Numbered from the stretch's first letter, positions 36,939 to 46,029 are shown. The stretch: DNA of 64,000 bases from Salinilacustrithrix sp034522155 (GCA_034522155.1 JAXHLP010000002.1:62001-126000); one strand, 5' to 3'. Program-made: numbers and translations. Notes: a model not told the origin generated them from the letters alone.

Positions 36939-37010
36939 GCCACGGTGGTGGGCCAGGAAGCTGGGCAGGCCCTGCCCAGCGAGCCCTGGCACTGGTCGGT
37001 CAACGGCAAT
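36896..37010 (+). repeat. 40-bp direct repeat of the 3' end of the VanY-like gene (75-bp period)
   Basis: CCTGCCCAGCGAGCCCTGGC and the next 20 bp occur at 36896-36935 and again at 36971-37010. The first copy is the last codons of the gene (SEPWHWSVNGN); the second is beyond the TAG and reads the same residues in an unused frame. Confidence 0.92.
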
Positions 37011-37055
37011 CGGATGGTCCCGCCCGGGACCAAGGTCGAGTGAGCCGAAGATCGT

Positions 37056-37748
37056 CTATTCGAGGTGGATGCCGCACTCGGTCTTGTCGCGGCCGTTCCA
37101 GCGGCCCGAGCGTGGATCGTCGCCCGGGGCCACCGGGCTCGTGCAGGGCATGCAGCCGATGGACGGATAGCCCTGGTCGAGGAGCGGGTTGTAGGGCACG
37201 TCGTTGGCGTGGATGTAGTCCTCGACGTCCCGGTCGGTCCAGGTTGCGATCGGGTTGATCTTGACCAGACCGCGGAGATCGCGGCCGACCACGAGGGCGC
37301 TGGAGCGAGTGTCGGCCTCGTTGCGGCGCAGGCCGGTCATCCAGGCGGCCTTGGCCGCGAGCGCCCGCTCGAGCTGCTGGACCTTGAGCGCCGAGCAGCA
37401 GTTGTCGGGGTCGACCTTCCACAGCTCCTCGAGGTTCTCGGGAGCCGTCATGATCTTGAGGTTGAGCCCGTAGCGCTTGCGTACGGCCTCGACGGTCTCG
37501 ATCGTCTCGGGGAAGTGGTAGCCGGTGTCGATGAAGACGACCTCGATGGCGGGGTCGGCCTTCACCGCCAGGTCGATGAGGACTGCGTCGGTCATCGAGG
37601 CGGTCAGGCAGAGATGGGGGCCGAACGCGTCGACGGCCCACTGGATGATCTTCGACGCCGGGGCGTGTTCGAACTCGGCGTTGAGGTCGAGCAGCTCGTC
37701 GTCGGTGTAGGTGTGGCGCAGGCTGGGGAGCGGCACGGTGACGGGCAT
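37056..37748 (-). CDS. cysH: Adenylyl-sulfate (APS) reductase, assimilatory
   Basis: A 230-residue enzyme that reduces activated sulfate to sulfite. The PP-loop-type fold is seen in LCLTASMTDAVLIDLAV and VVFIDTGYHFPET. Iron-sulfur cysteines are present in DNCCSALK and IGCMPCT, which marks the APS-using type with a 4Fe-4S cluster, and the catalytic C-terminal cysteine lies in TECGIHLE. It is transcribed after the sulfite reductase gene (49 nt gap), so the two form an operon in order sir-cysH. Confidence 0.94.
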   Translation of the reverse strand: MPVTVPLPSLRHTYTDDELLDLNAEFEHAPASKIIQWAVDAFGPHLCLTASMTDAVLIDLAVKADPAIEVVFIDTGYHFPETIETVEAVRKRYGLNLKIMTAPENLEELWKVDPDNCCSALKVQQLERALAAKAAWMTGLRRNEADTRSSALVVGRDLRGLVKINPIATWTDRDVEDYIHANDVPYNPLLDQGYPSIGCMPCTSPVAPGDDPRSGRWNGRDKTECGIHLE

Positions 37749-37797
37749 GGGGGTCTTCCAGGATCGGGGGAGGTCGGGGGAACGGACGGTCAGGCGC

Positions 37798-39573
37798 TCA
37801 CGTGGCGCATTCGGACTCGCCGATCTCCTTCACGTAGGGCCCGGTCTCGCCGTAGTCGACGTAGAAGTCCGGGTTGTCGTCGTAGGTGGGGAAGACGTCG
37901 AGCTCCTTCAGCTCGGCGCCGACCTCCTTGGCGCCTCCCGCTCGGTCGAGCCAGGTGCGAAAGTCCTCGCCGGCCTCGCGCTCGGCGGCGAAGCGGCGGG
38001 CCACCCGGACCGCGGCCTCGGGGGCGTTCTTGGCCGGCAGGCGCAGGGCCTTCTCGCCGAAGTGGATCCGTTCCTCGCCCACGTAGCCGCCGAGCAGCAT
38101 CTGGTAGCCGGGGGCGGAGCGGCCGTTGGCACGTCGCTCGGCGCCGAAGAAGCCGATGTCGGCGATGTGGTGCTGTCCGCAGGAGTTGGTGCAGCCGGAG
38201 ATGTTGGTGCGGATGCCGCCGACCTCGGCGAGGCCCTCGGCGTCGAGCGCTTCGCCGATGGCATCGGCGAGCCCGCGGGATTGCGTGACGGCGAGGTTGC
38301 AGGTGTCGGCCCCGGGGCAGGCGACCACGTCGCGGGACAGCTCGGCGCCGGGCTGGGCCATGCCGATGGTCGAGAGGCGGTCGAACAGGGTGCGGAGCTG
38401 GTCCTCGGTGAGGTCGCGGAACACCATGTTCTGGCGGTTGGTGACCCGCACGTCGGCGCCCAGGTCGCGTTGGATGCTCGCAAGTGAGCGGAACTGGTCG
38501 GCGGTGATGTCGCCGAGGCGGGCCCAGGCGTAGGCCGAGACCGTGCCCTTGGCGTTGCCGCGGACGACGTTGGCGTCTTCCCAGCGCTCGTACTCGCCGT
38601 TGCGGCGCAGGGTGACGGGGACGCCCTGGCCGATCTGGGTCGGCGCGACGCCCGCGGCGGTGCCGGCGGGCTCGTCGCCCCACTTGTCGACGACCTCGGG
38701 GATGCCGCCGGGCCAGCTCGACGAGGCCAGCAGGAAGGTGCGCTCCTTGAGGATGCGCGCCTGCAGCTCCTCCCAGCCCATCGAGTCGACGAGCCACTTC
38801 ATGCGGGCCCGGAGCTTGTTGTCGCGGTTGCCGTGGTTGGAGAAGACCCGCAGCACCGCTTCGAGGGTGACCAGGAGCTCGTCGCGGGCCGTGAAGTCCT
38901 CGAGGGCCAGGGCAGGATGGGGGTTGGCGCCGAGACCGCCGGCGACGAAGACCCGGAACCCGGGCTCGAGTGTGCCGTCTTCGCGGGGCCGCGACACGGC
39001 GATGACGCCGCAGTCGTTGAACATCGCCTGGCCGCAGTCGGTGTCGCAGCCCGAGAAGTTGATCTTGAACTTGCGGGGCAGGCGTTGGACCAGCGGGTTG
39101 CGCAGGAAGTGCTGGTTCACGGCCTCGGCCCACGGCGTGATGTCGAGCACCTCGTAGGGGCAGGCGCCGGCCAGGTGGCAGCCCTGCACGTTGCGGTTGG
39201 TGTCGCCGCAGGCCTCGCGGCTGGTCATGTCCACGCTGGCGAGGTCGCGCATCAGGTCGGGCACCGACTCGAGGTCGACGAAGTGGAACTGGATGTTCTG
39301 GCGGGTGGTGATGTGACCCCAGCCGCGGCTGTAGGTCTCGGCAACGCGGCCCATCATGTCGAGCTGCTCGGGGCTCAGCCGGCCGTACGGGATCCGCACC
39401 CGCACCATCTGGTTGTGCCCGCCTTGGCGCTGGCCGTAGATGCCGTTGGTCAACCGAAAGACGCGGAACGCATCCTCGGGCACCTCGCCCGAGAGGTAGC
39501 CGTCCAGCACCATCTCGAACTTGGCGATGTCGGCGGCCTGCTCGGGATCGAGGACGATCTCTCGGCTCTGCAT
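37798..39573 (-). CDS. sir: Siroheme sulfite / nitrite reductase
   Basis: A 591-residue hemoprotein-fold reductase. The siroheme/4Fe-4S cysteines are in ACPGADTCNLAV and NISGCTNSCGQHH, with the two NIR_SIR and ferredoxin-like halves in the normal order (RGWGHITTRQNIQFHFV, NFSGCDTDCGQAMFND). The neighbouring APS reductase makes sulfite reduction the likely role; nitrite reduction by a related enzyme cannot be excluded from sequence alone. ATG 39573 has a GAGG site. Direct repeats in the promoter suggest control. Confidence 0.92.
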   Translation of the reverse strand: MQSREIVLDPEQAADIAKFEMVLDGYLSGEVPEDAFRVFRLTNGIYGQRQGGHNQMVRVRIPYGRLSPEQLDMMGRVAETYSRGWGHITTRQNIQFHFVDLESVPDLMRDLASVDMTSREACGDTNRNVQGCHLAGACPYEVLDITPWAEAVNQHFLRNPLVQRLPRKFKINFSGCDTDCGQAMFNDCGVIAVSRPREDGTLEPGFRVFVAGGLGANPHPALALEDFTARDELLVTLEAVLRVFSNHGNRDNKLRARMKWLVDSMGWEELQARILKERTFLLASSSWPGGIPEVVDKWGDEPAGTAAGVAPTQIGQGVPVTLRRNGEYERWEDANVVRGNAKGTVSAYAWARLGDITADQFRSLASIQRDLGADVRVTNRQNMVFRDLTEDQLRTLFDRLSTIGMAQPGAELSRDVVACPGADTCNLAVTQSRGLADAIGEALDAEGLAEVGGIRTNISGCTNSCGQHHIADIGFFGAERRANGRSAPGYQMLLGGYVGEERIHFGEKALRLPAKNAPEAAVRVARRFAAEREAGEDFRTWLDRAGGAKEVGAELKELDVFPTYDDNPDFYVDYGETGPYVKEIGESECAT

Positions 39574-39603
39574 GCGAATCCCTACCTCGGGGTGGATCGA
39601 AAA

Positions 39604-39660
39604 CCTGACCGGACCAATACCTGACCAGAACGGTCATCTTTCCGGTGGCGTCAGTGTGTC
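39604..39660 (-). promoter_or_regulatory. Putative control region of the sir-cysH operon
   Basis: Minus strand: a perfect TTGACA (39656-39661 region) lies about 70-80 nt before the start, followed downstream by two direct copies of CYGGTCAGGTWTT at a 16-bp spacing (plus-strand CCTGACC at 39604 and 39620). The repeats are one and a half helical turns apart, a possible regulator site. No clear -10 at the right distance was found. Confidence 0.35.
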
Positions 39661-39802
39661 AAAACCCGACTGATCCGATCAACATTCCCTATTGTCTGAA
39701 CTTTCCGCGCACGCGTCGGAACATTCCCGTTGTCGGAGCCCGCCGGGTCGATGCGGTGACGACGCCGGTTGGCGCTCGGCTCAGAGGCTGCTCAGCATGC
39801 TC

Positions 39803-41143
39803 CTAAGAACGGAGCAGCTCGCCGACTCGGAAGGCGAGGTCGATGGACTGGCGGCCGTTGAGGCGGGGGTCGCACATCGTCTCGTAGCGGGTGCCGAGGT
39901 CGGCGTCGGCGATCTCCTCGGCCCCGCCGAGGCACTCGGTGACGTCGTCGCCGGTGAGTTCGACGTGGATGCCGCCCGGCCAGGTGCCGGCGGCCTCGTG
40001 GGCGGCGAAGAACCCGGCGACCTCGCGGACGACGTCCTCGAAGTGGCGGGTCTTCCTGCCCGACTCGGAGGTGAACGTGTTGCCGTGCATCGGGTCGCAC
40101 GCCCAGACCACGGGGTGGCCGGCGTCGCGCACGGCCTCGAGCAGCGGCGGAAGGAGGTCGCCGACGTGGTCCGCGCCCATGCGGGACACCAGCGTGAGCC
40201 GGCCCGGGACCCGGTCGGGGTTGAGCGCCTCGCACAGCCCGAGCGCGTCGTCGGGTGTCGCGGTGGGACCGAGCTTGCATCCGAGGGGGTTCTCGACGCC
40301 ACGCAGGAACTCGATGTGGGCGCCGTCGAGGTGGCGGGTCCGCTCACCGATCCAGAGCATGTGGGCCGAGCAGTCGTACCAGCCACCGGTGAGGGAGTCC
40401 TGGCGGGTGAGGGCCTCCTCGTAGCCGAGCAGCAGCGCCTCGTGGGACGTGAAGAAGTCGACCTCGTGCAGGCTCGGTGTCTCGACGGTGTCGATGCCGA
40501 CGGCCCGCATGAACGACAGCGTGCGGTCGATGTCGTGGGCGACCTGCTCGTAGCGCTTGCCCTCGTTGGACGACGCGACGAACTCCTGGTTCCAGGAATG
40601 GACCTGTCGCAGGTCGGCGAAGCCGCCCTTGGTGAAGGCCCGCAGCAGGTTCAGGGTGGACGCGGACTGGTTGTAGGCCTGCAGCAGCCGGGCCGGGTCG
40701 GCGGCGCGGGAGGCGTCGGTGAAGCCGATGTCGTTGACGATGTGGCCCCGGAAGGAGGGGAGCTCGACGCCGTCGACGGTCTCGGTGGGCTTGGACCGGG
40801 GCTTGGCGAACTGTCCGGCGATGCGGCCGACCTTCACCGTCGGCACGCCCGAGGAGTAGGTGAGCACCACGGCCATCTGCAGGATGACCTTCAGCTTGTC
40901 GCGGATGGCGGTGGCCGAGAACGAGTCGAACGACTCGGCGCAGTCGCCGGCCTGGAGCAGGAACGCGTCGCCACTGGCCACTTCGGCCAGCTGACTCGTC
41001 AACGCCCGGGCCTCACCGGCGAACACCAGCGGGGGATAGGACGCGAGTTCCTTGAGCACCCCGTCGAGGGCGCCCGGGTCGGGCCACTCGGGCTGCTGCT
41101 CGGCGGGGAGGTCCCGCCAGGTGCTCGGATCCCAGTTGGTCAC
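39803..41143 (-). CDS. aroG: 3-deoxy-7-phosphoheptulonate synthase, class II
   Basis: A 446-residue plant-type (type II) DAHP synthase, first enzyme of the shikimate path. Diagnostic segments are FLLQAGDCAESFDSF near residue 65, GRIAGQFAKPRSKPTE, and DPMHGNTFTSESGRKTRHF. The length fits the class. The GTG start at 41143 has a GGGAGG ribosome site 8-9 nt upstream. It is followed by nothing obvious on its strand; the 229 nt up to the sir start hold only the sulfur promoter region. Confidence 0.95.
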   Translation of the reverse strand: MTNWDPSTWRDLPAEQQPEWPDPGALDGVLKELASYPPLVFAGEARALTSQLAEVASGDAFLLQAGDCAESFDSFSATAIRDKLKVILQMAVVLTYSSGVPTVKVGRIAGQFAKPRSKPTETVDGVELPSFRGHIVNDIGFTDASRAADPARLLQAYNQSASTLNLLRAFTKGGFADLRQVHSWNQEFVASSNEGKRYEQVAHDIDRTLSFMRAVGIDTVETPSLHEVDFFTSHEALLLGYEEALTRQDSLTGGWYDCSAHMLWIGERTRHLDGAHIEFLRGVENPLGCKLGPTATPDDALGLCEALNPDRVPGRLTLVSRMGADHVGDLLPPLLEAVRDAGHPVVWACDPMHGNTFTSESGRKTRHFEDVVREVAGFFAAHEAAGTWPGGIHVELTGDDVTECLGGAEEIADADLGTRYETMCDPRLNGRQSIDLAFRVGELLRS

Positions 41144-41195
41144 GGCGACAAGCCTCCCATGACGGGACAGTGGAAGGGAAAGTGGTTGCGAAACG

Positions 41196-41230
41196 ACCTT
41201 CGAGCCGTCGGGGAGAGACAGCTCGAAGGT
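41196..41230. terminator. Terminator hairpin between sigma factor and DAHP synthase genes
   Basis: A perfect 10-bp inverted repeat ACCTTCGAGC...GCTCGAAGGT with a 15-nt loop. There is no T tract. It lies after the sigma gene and before aroG, both on the minus strand. Confidence 0.5.
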
Positions 41231-41256
41231 GCTGGCAGAAATCGCTGTTGCGAGCT

Positions 41257-41361
41257 GGCCCAGCTCAGGCGGCGCTCGACGAGCCGGCGACGAAGGAGCG
41301 GGCGAGCGAGCGCGACCGCTGGGCGGTCGGACGAAGTCCGAGGGCCCAGCTCAGGCGGCGC
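41257..41361. repeat. 19-bp direct repeat of the sigma gene 3' end (86-bp period)
   Basis: GGCCCAGCTCAGGCGGCGC occurs at 41257-41275 and 41343-41361. On the minus strand the upstream copy contains the last two codons and TGA of the sigma gene. Between the copies is a small hairpin TCGGAC-gaa-GTCCGA. Confidence 0.85.
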
Positions 41362-42184
41362 CGCGGGTTCCCGCTTCTTCGCGAACGGTGCCAACGGCAC
41401 GCTTGACGAGTCGACGGGCGGCCTCGGCGGTGACGCCGAGCTCCTCGCCGACCTCGCGGTAGCTGCGGCTGCGGCCGTCGTTGAGGCCGAAGCGCTGTTC
41501 GACGGCGAAGCGGGCCCGGGGTTCGAGGACGTCGAGCAGGCTGACCACCATGTCGTCCTCGGCCTGCTTGAGGGTGAGGGACTCCGGACCGGCTTTGCTG
41601 TCGGCCAACAGGTCGACCAGCTCGGACCCGTCGGGGTCGTCGCCCACCGTGCGGTCGAGCGACGTCGGGGTGGTGAGGCGGTGGAGCCGGGCGTGCTCGT
41701 CGTCGAGTTCGCTGCCCTCGCCGGAGGCGTGGCGCAGCGCGGCCCGCAAGCTCGCGGAGCGGTCGCCGGGGAGGCGGACCAGGGACGCCTTCTGGTCGAG
41801 CGCCCGGCCGATGGCCTGGCGGATCCAGAAGGTGGCGTAGGTCGAGAACTTGAAGCCCTTGCGCCAGTCGAACTTGTCGACGGCGTGCTCGAGGCCGAGG
41901 TTGCCCTCCTGGATCAGGTCGAGCAGCTCCATCGACGGCGGCAGCGGGTAGCGCCGGGCGATGGACACGACGAGGCGGAGGTTGGCCCGGATGAACCGGT
42001 CCTTGGCGGCTGCCGCGGCCCCGATGGCCTTGCGGGTCTCCCGCGAGGGCTTCTCGCCCGCGTCGAGCCGTTCCTGGGCCTCGCGGCCCTTTTCGATGAC
42101 TTGCGACAGTTGGCGCTCTTCCTCGGCGGTGAGGAGCGGCACCATGCCGATTTCGTTGAGGTACTGACCTACGGAATCGCTCAT
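41351..42184 (-). CDS. RNA polymerase sigma-70 family factor, group 2 (SigB-like)
   Basis: A 277-residue sigma factor without region 1.1. Region 1.2 is YLNEIGMVPLLTAEEERQL, region 2 holds LRLVVSIARRY, LLDLIQEGNLGLEHAVDKF and FKFSTYATFWIRQAIGRAL, and region 4 ends with the helix-turn-helix SYREVGEELGVTAEAARRLV. It would steer polymerase to a stress or growth-phase regulon with a -10 close to the housekeeping one. ATG 42184 is chosen since region 1.2 follows it; a GGAAG site precedes it. It is divergent from nadD. Confidence 0.9.
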   Translation of the reverse strand: MSDSVGQYLNEIGMVPLLTAEEERQLSQVIEKGREAQERLDAGEKPSRETRKAIGAAAAAKDRFIRANLRLVVSIARRYPLPPSMELLDLIQEGNLGLEHAVDKFDWRKGFKFSTYATFWIRQAIGRALDQKASLVRLPGDRSASLRAALRHASGEGSELDDEHARLHRLTTPTSLDRTVGDDPDGSELVDLLADSKAGPESLTLKQAEDDMVVSLLDVLEPRARFAVEQRFGLNDGRSRSYREVGEELGVTAEAARRLVKRAVGTVREEAGTRGAA

Positions 42185-42411
42185 GACGTATCTTCCAACG
42201 AAGGTTGCAGGCGTGTGATTCCCGACCGACTCGTGACTGTGGTCACAAATCGGGCAATGACGGGGACTTTGGTGGGACCTACCCGGTCTGGCGGAATCGC
42301 AGAACCGGTGGCCCGCGTCCGCCGGGCCGGTTGGGGGAGGTTTCAGTCTCCCACACCTCGACATCGATCCGTAGTCGGTTCCGGGGCCCTGTGGGCCGTA
42401 CCGTGGCCGAC
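42185..42411. promoter_or_regulatory. Divergent control region sigma factor / nadD
   Basis: A perfect inverted repeat GTGAC-tgtg-GTCAC lies at 42233-42246, about 50 nt before the sigma start, and may be an operator or part of a leader hairpin. TACCGT at 42399-42404 is 7 nt before the nadD start. Confidence 0.4.
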
Positions 42412-43026
42412 GTGCCGTCGCCGCGTCCCGAGGATCGCCGTCACCGGATCGGCGTGTTCGGCGGCACCTTCGACCCACCCCACGTGGGTCACCTGGTGGC
42501 TGCGGTGAACGTGCGCCACGCGCTCGATCTCGACCGTGTGCTGCTGGTCGTGGCCAACCAGCCGTGGCAGAAGACCGGAACCCGCCGGGTCACGCCGGCC
42601 GCCGATCGCCTCGCCATGGTCGAGGCCGCGGTCGGTCCCGTCGCCGGGCTCGAGGCCTCGGCCGTGGAGATCCGACGCGGTGGCGACAGCTACACGGCCG
42701 ACACCCTGGCCGAGCTGGACCGGGAGGACGGCGATGCCGAGCTGTTCCTCGTGCTCGGCGCCGATGCGGCGGCCGGGCTGTCCACCTGGGACCGGGTCGA
42801 CGAGGTGCGCGACCGGGCGACCCTGGTGATCGTCGATCGGCCGGATGTCCGCCGGGCCGACATCCCCGACGGCTGGACCTGGCAGCACGTGGAGGTCCCC
42901 CGCCTGGACGTCTCGTCGACGGACCTGCGAGCACGGGTCGCCGATGGTCGCCCGCTCGACTATCTGGTGACGCCCGACGTGATCACCTGCATCCGCGACC
43001 GTCGCCTCTATCGTGACCCGGCGTGA
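42412..43026 (+). CDS. nadD: Nicotinate-nucleotide adenylyltransferase
   Basis: A 204-residue NMN/NaMN adenylyltransferase for NAD synthesis. The nucleotide-binding GVFGGTFDPPHVGHL motif (residues about 12-27) and the C-terminal VSSTDLRARVADGRPLDYLV (ISSTxxR motif) are intact. GTG 42412 follows a TACCGT hexamer by 7 nt. Its stop overlaps the next GTG (GTGA), starting a nadD-LytR_C-rsfS operon. Confidence 0.94.
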   Translation: MPSPRPEDRRHRIGVFGGTFDPPHVGHLVAAVNVRHALDLDRVLLVVANQPWQKTGTRRVTPAADRLAMVEAAVGPVAGLEASAVEIRRGGDSYTADTLAELDREDGDAELFLVLGADAAAGLSTWDRVDEVRDRATLVIVDRPDVRRADIPDGWTWQHVEVPRLDVSSTDLRARVADGRPLDYLVTPDVITCIRDRRLYRDPA

Positions 43027-44414
43027 CGGACGAGGACGCGTCGCTGCCGGATGACCAGTCTCGGGACGACGCCGACGCGGACGCGGACCGTGCCGCACGT
43101 CTCGCCGCGCTGCTCTCCGTCGACATCTCGCCCCGATCGGGCCCCTCGGTCGACGACGTCGGCGCCGTCGAGGTCGAGGTGGCCACCGACGACGTCGAGA
43201 CCGCGGATGCGCTCGGCGAGCTGGCCACACCGGTCGGTACCGGTGATGCGGCGACAACTGGGGCTCCGGAGACCCGGAGCGGCCCGTCCCGTTGGCAGCG
43301 GGTGCTCGCCGGCACCGTGCTCGTCGTGCTCCTCGGGATCGGGGTCGCGCTGGCGTACGCCGGCACCCGCATCGTGCGTTCGAGCACCGAAGGTGAGGTG
43401 CTGACGCCCGTCGACGACCCCGAGGCGCCGGGTTACGAGGCCGTGGTCGATCCCACGGCGACCATGGTGGTCATGCACGACGTGGACGGGCTCATCGATG
43501 CCATCACCGTGCTCACGCTGCCGGACCCCGATGGCACGGGTGGTGGCGTGCTCATGGTTCCGGCTCGCACCGTGGCCGATGTCCCGCTGTACGACGAGAG
43601 CCCGCTGGAGATCGCCTACGACCTCGGCGATCCCGATCTGCAGACCCAGGCGGTCGGGGAGTTGCTCGGCGCCGCGATGCTGGAATCGACGGTCGTCGAT
43701 GCCGAACGCTGGGCCGACCTCGTGGCACCCGTGGCGCCGCTCGAGATCGACAATCCCAACGAGTTGTCCATCGATGGCGAGGTCCGCTTCCCTCCGGGGC
43801 CGATCGAGCTGGAGGCCGAGGACGTCGGTCCGTATCTCCATGCCACGCTCGACGGGGAGTCCGACCTCGCCCGGTTGTTCCGGCACGAGCTCTTCTGGCA
43901 GGCGTGGCTCGACGCGGTGGCCGCCGACGGCAGTCCTGAGGCTGTCCCCGGCGAGCTCCAGAGCGGGATCGGGCGTTTCGTACGCACCCTCGCCCCGGGC
44001 CGGATCGTCATCGAGACCCTGCCGGTCCAGCCGGCCGCGCCGGGGCGGTTCGGCGATGCTCCGGCCTTCGTGCCGCGGGCCGACCGGATGGAGAATCTCG
44101 TCTCCCGCATGATCCCGTTCCCGCGGTCGCCGGCCGACGGGGAGCGGGCCCGGGTCCGGGTCCTGAACGGCACCACCGACACGTCGGTGGCGGCGTCGAT
44201 CGCCGCCGACCTGCCGCCGGCGGGTGTCGAGGTGGTGATCGTCGGCAATGCGGCATCCCTCGACGTCGAGCAAACGACGATCGCCCACTTCGGCGAGGAG
44301 TACCGGGACGAGGCCGAGGAGATCGCTGACATCCTCGGGGCCGGCCGGGTGGTCGAGGAGGATCGGCCGAGCGATTCGGCAGACATCACCGTTACGCTCG
44401 GCGCCGACCTATGA
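43023..44414 (+). CDS. Membrane-anchored LytR C-terminal-domain protein
   Basis: A 463-residue protein. About 95 acidic cytoplasmic residues precede one membrane helix (VLAGTVLVVLLGIGVALAYAG). An extracytoplasmic LCP-like region follows (TMVVMHDVDGLIDAITVL). A C-terminal LytR_C domain holds ARVRVLNGTTDTSVAASIAA. Classical LCP catalytic arginine clusters were not clearly seen, so ligase activity is uncertain. Encoded between nadD and rsfS, a setting common in Actinobacteria. Confidence 0.75.
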   Translation: MTDEDASLPDDQSRDDADADADRAARLAALLSVDISPRSGPSVDDVGAVEVEVATDDVETADALGELATPVGTGDAATTGAPETRSGPSRWQRVLAGTVLVVLLGIGVALAYAGTRIVRSSTEGEVLTPVDDPEAPGYEAVVDPTATMVVMHDVDGLIDAITVLTLPDPDGTGGGVLMVPARTVADVPLYDESPLEIAYDLGDPDLQTQAVGELLGAAMLESTVVDAERWADLVAPVAPLEIDNPNELSIDGEVRFPPGPIELEAEDVGPYLHATLDGESDLARLFRHELFWQAWLDAVAADGSPEAVPGELQSGIGRFVRTLAPGRIVIETLPVQPAAPGRFGDAPAFVPRADRMENLVSRMIPFPRSPADGERARVRVLNGTTDTSVAASIAADLPPAGVEVVIVGNAASLDVEQTTIAHFGEEYRDEAEEIADILGAGRVVEEDRPSDSADITVTLGADL

Positions 44415-44424
44415 GCTCTGGCAC

Positions 44425-44829
44425 GTGACCGAACCACCCCATCCGTCCGACGCGATGGATCCCGCGCTCGCCATCGTGGCGGCCCGGGCGGCCCACGCCA
44501 AGGGCGGGACCGACATCGTCGTGCTCCGCGTGGGCGACGTGCTGGCCATCACCGACTACTTCGTCGTCGCCTCGGCCTCGAATCCGCGACTGGTCCGCAC
44601 CGTGGTCCAGGACATCGAGGACCAGCTCGCCGCGGTGGGTGGCCCTCGCCCGTCGAGGGTCGAGGGGGTCGCCGAGGCCGAGTGGGTACTGGCCGACTAC
44701 GGCACGTTCGTGGTCCACGTCTTCAACGACGAGACCCGCAGCTACTACGAGCTCGAGCGGTTGTGGTCCGACGTGGCCGTGGTCGACTGGGGCGAATCGG
44801 ACCAGGAGCGCCTCGCCGCCGGTGAATGA
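44425..44829 (+). CDS. rsfS: Ribosomal silencing factor RsfS
   Basis: A 134-residue protein of the Iojap/RsfS family that binds L14 and blocks subunit joining in starvation. IVVLRVGDVLAITDYFVVAS, NPRLVRTVVQDIEDQL and YGTFVVHVFNDETRSYYELE are family segments. GTG 44425 is chosen; ATG 44455 (MDPALAIVAARAA) is an equally possible start. The gene is 10 nt after the LytR_C gene. Two hairpins follow its stop. Confidence 0.92.
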   Translation: MTEPPHPSDAMDPALAIVAARAAHAKGGTDIVVLRVGDVLAITDYFVVASASNPRLVRTVVQDIEDQLAAVGGPRPSRVEGVAEAEWVLADYGTFVVHVFNDETRSYYELERLWSDVAVVDWGESDQERLAAGE

Positions 44830-44839
44830 GTCGCTTGTC

Positions 44840-44894
44840 GCTCCCGTGCGGGAGCTCCTGCGCTCTCGAGTTGTTCGCCGGAGGCTCACAACTC
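44840..44894. terminator. Double hairpin after rsfS
   Basis: GCTCCCG-tg-CGGGAGC (44840-44855) is followed by GAGTTG...CAACTC with a 15-nt loop (44868-44894), the second being a member of the dispersed hairpin family. It lies between convergent genes. Confidence 0.55.
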
Positions 44895-44930
44895 CCTCGG
44901 CGACCCGAATTCCGGCGCATGTCCCGACTG

Positions 44931-45803
44931 CTACCCGCGGTCGAGCTCGCGGAGGATCTCGTCCCAGGCGGTGATGCCGATCTCGTGGCCGGCGTGGTGG
45001 ACGCGCAGCGGGGCGTCGAAGCGCTCGGCGAGCCAGGTGGCCATGGCGAGCGGCGTGACGGTGTCGTCGTCGCCGGCGTGCACCGAGACGGGAGCGCGGA
45101 CCTGGTCGAGCAGCGGCCCGAGCACCGTGGCCTGGGCGCCGATCTCGCACTCGAGGCCGGTCATCCCCTGGTGCACGCTGCCGAGCAACGCCTGGACGAG
45201 GGCGTCGCCGGCCCCGGGAACGTGGGCGACGCGGTCGACGCTCTGCTCGAGCATGGCTTTCGCCGTGACCGGGTCGAGCTCGGGTGGGACCAGCCACATG
45301 GCCAGCTCCCGACCGAGCTCGTCGGGGGGCATCGTCCCGAGGTGCTCGGCGAAGAGCTGCCGGGCGTCGTCGGAGCCCTCGAGCATCCGCGGGTCGTCGT
45401 AGGCGTCGGCGGGGACGAGGGGTGCCACCAGCGTCAGCGACGTGACCCGGTCGGGGTGGGCGCCGGCCAGTGCGAGGGCGTGGATGGTGCCCGCCGACCA
45501 GGCCACGGCGTGGGCACGGTCGACGGCCAGGTGGTCGAGCACCGCGAGGTGATCGTCGGCGACGGAGAGAGGCGTGGCACCGGGATCGGTGTCGGACGAC
45601 CCCAGTCCCGGACGGTCGGGAGCGATGACGCGCACGCCCAGATCGGCGGCGATCGAGTCGTCGGGATGACGTGCCAGCCGGGTGTCTGGTGTCCCGTGGA
45701 AGAACAGGACGGGCACACCGTCGGGAGCACCGCGATCGTCCACGCCGATCCGCCGGCCGTCGGAAAGCGAGACGAGTACGTCGGGTTCGGGATGTCCGGC
45801 CAC
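44931..45803 (-). CDS. Alpha/beta hydrolase
   Basis: A 290-residue hydrolase fold. The oxyanion-hole segment VLFFHGTPDTRLA, nucleophile elbow AVAWSAGTIHALAL (Ser in AWSAG), acid residue in HAGDDDTVTP and histidine in HAGHEIG are all present. The substrate cannot be told. GTG 45803 is preferred; the frame is open up to GTG 45917, but codon use there is weaker and a TACCAT hexamer lies inside it. Confidence 0.8.
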   Translation of the reverse strand: MAGHPEPDVLVSLSDGRRIGVDDRGAPDGVPVLFFHGTPDTRLARHPDDSIAADLGVRVIAPDRPGLGSSDTDPGATPLSVADDHLAVLDHLAVDRAHAVAWSAGTIHALALAGAHPDRVTSLTLVAPLVPADAYDDPRMLEGSDDARQLFAEHLGTMPPDELGRELAMWLVPPELDPVTAKAMLEQSVDRVAHVPGAGDALVQALLGSVHQGMTGLECEIGAQATVLGPLLDQVRAPVSVHAGDDDTVTPLAMATWLAERFDAPLRVHHAGHEIGITAWDEILRELDRG

Positions 45804-45954
45804 GCATTCAGCTTCGCAGCCGGCGCGCTCGAGTGCGTACGCGACCTCACGCTCGGCGGTCGCCCCGATCTGGGACGGGATCTCCGTTTTGACGATGGTA
45901 CGAACCGGGTACGACACTCAACCCCGGCCGCGGGTAGTGTGTGTGGTTCCCCAC

Positions 45955-46027
45955 GGGGCTATAGCTCAGTTGGTAGAGCATCTCGATGGCATCGAGAGGG
46001 TCAGGGGTTCGAATCCCCTTAGCTCCA
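45955..46027 (+). tRNA. tRNA-Ala (anticodon GGC)
   Basis: GGGGCTA pairs with TAGCTCC in the acceptor stem, with one G-T pair. The anticodon arm is TCTCG-ATGGCAT-CGAGA with anticodon GGC, and the T arm is AGGGG-TTCGAAT-CCCCT. CCA is not encoded, in contrast to the tRNA-Pro at 6929. A TAGTGT hexamer at 45935-45940 may be its -10. Confidence 0.95.
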
Positions 46028-46029
46028 CG

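Noticed and set aside
39692..42508. A 938-codon open frame on the plus strand
   Set aside because: It is the antisense of the DAHP synthase and sigma factor genes, with Val/Gly/Leu-rich low-information sequence.
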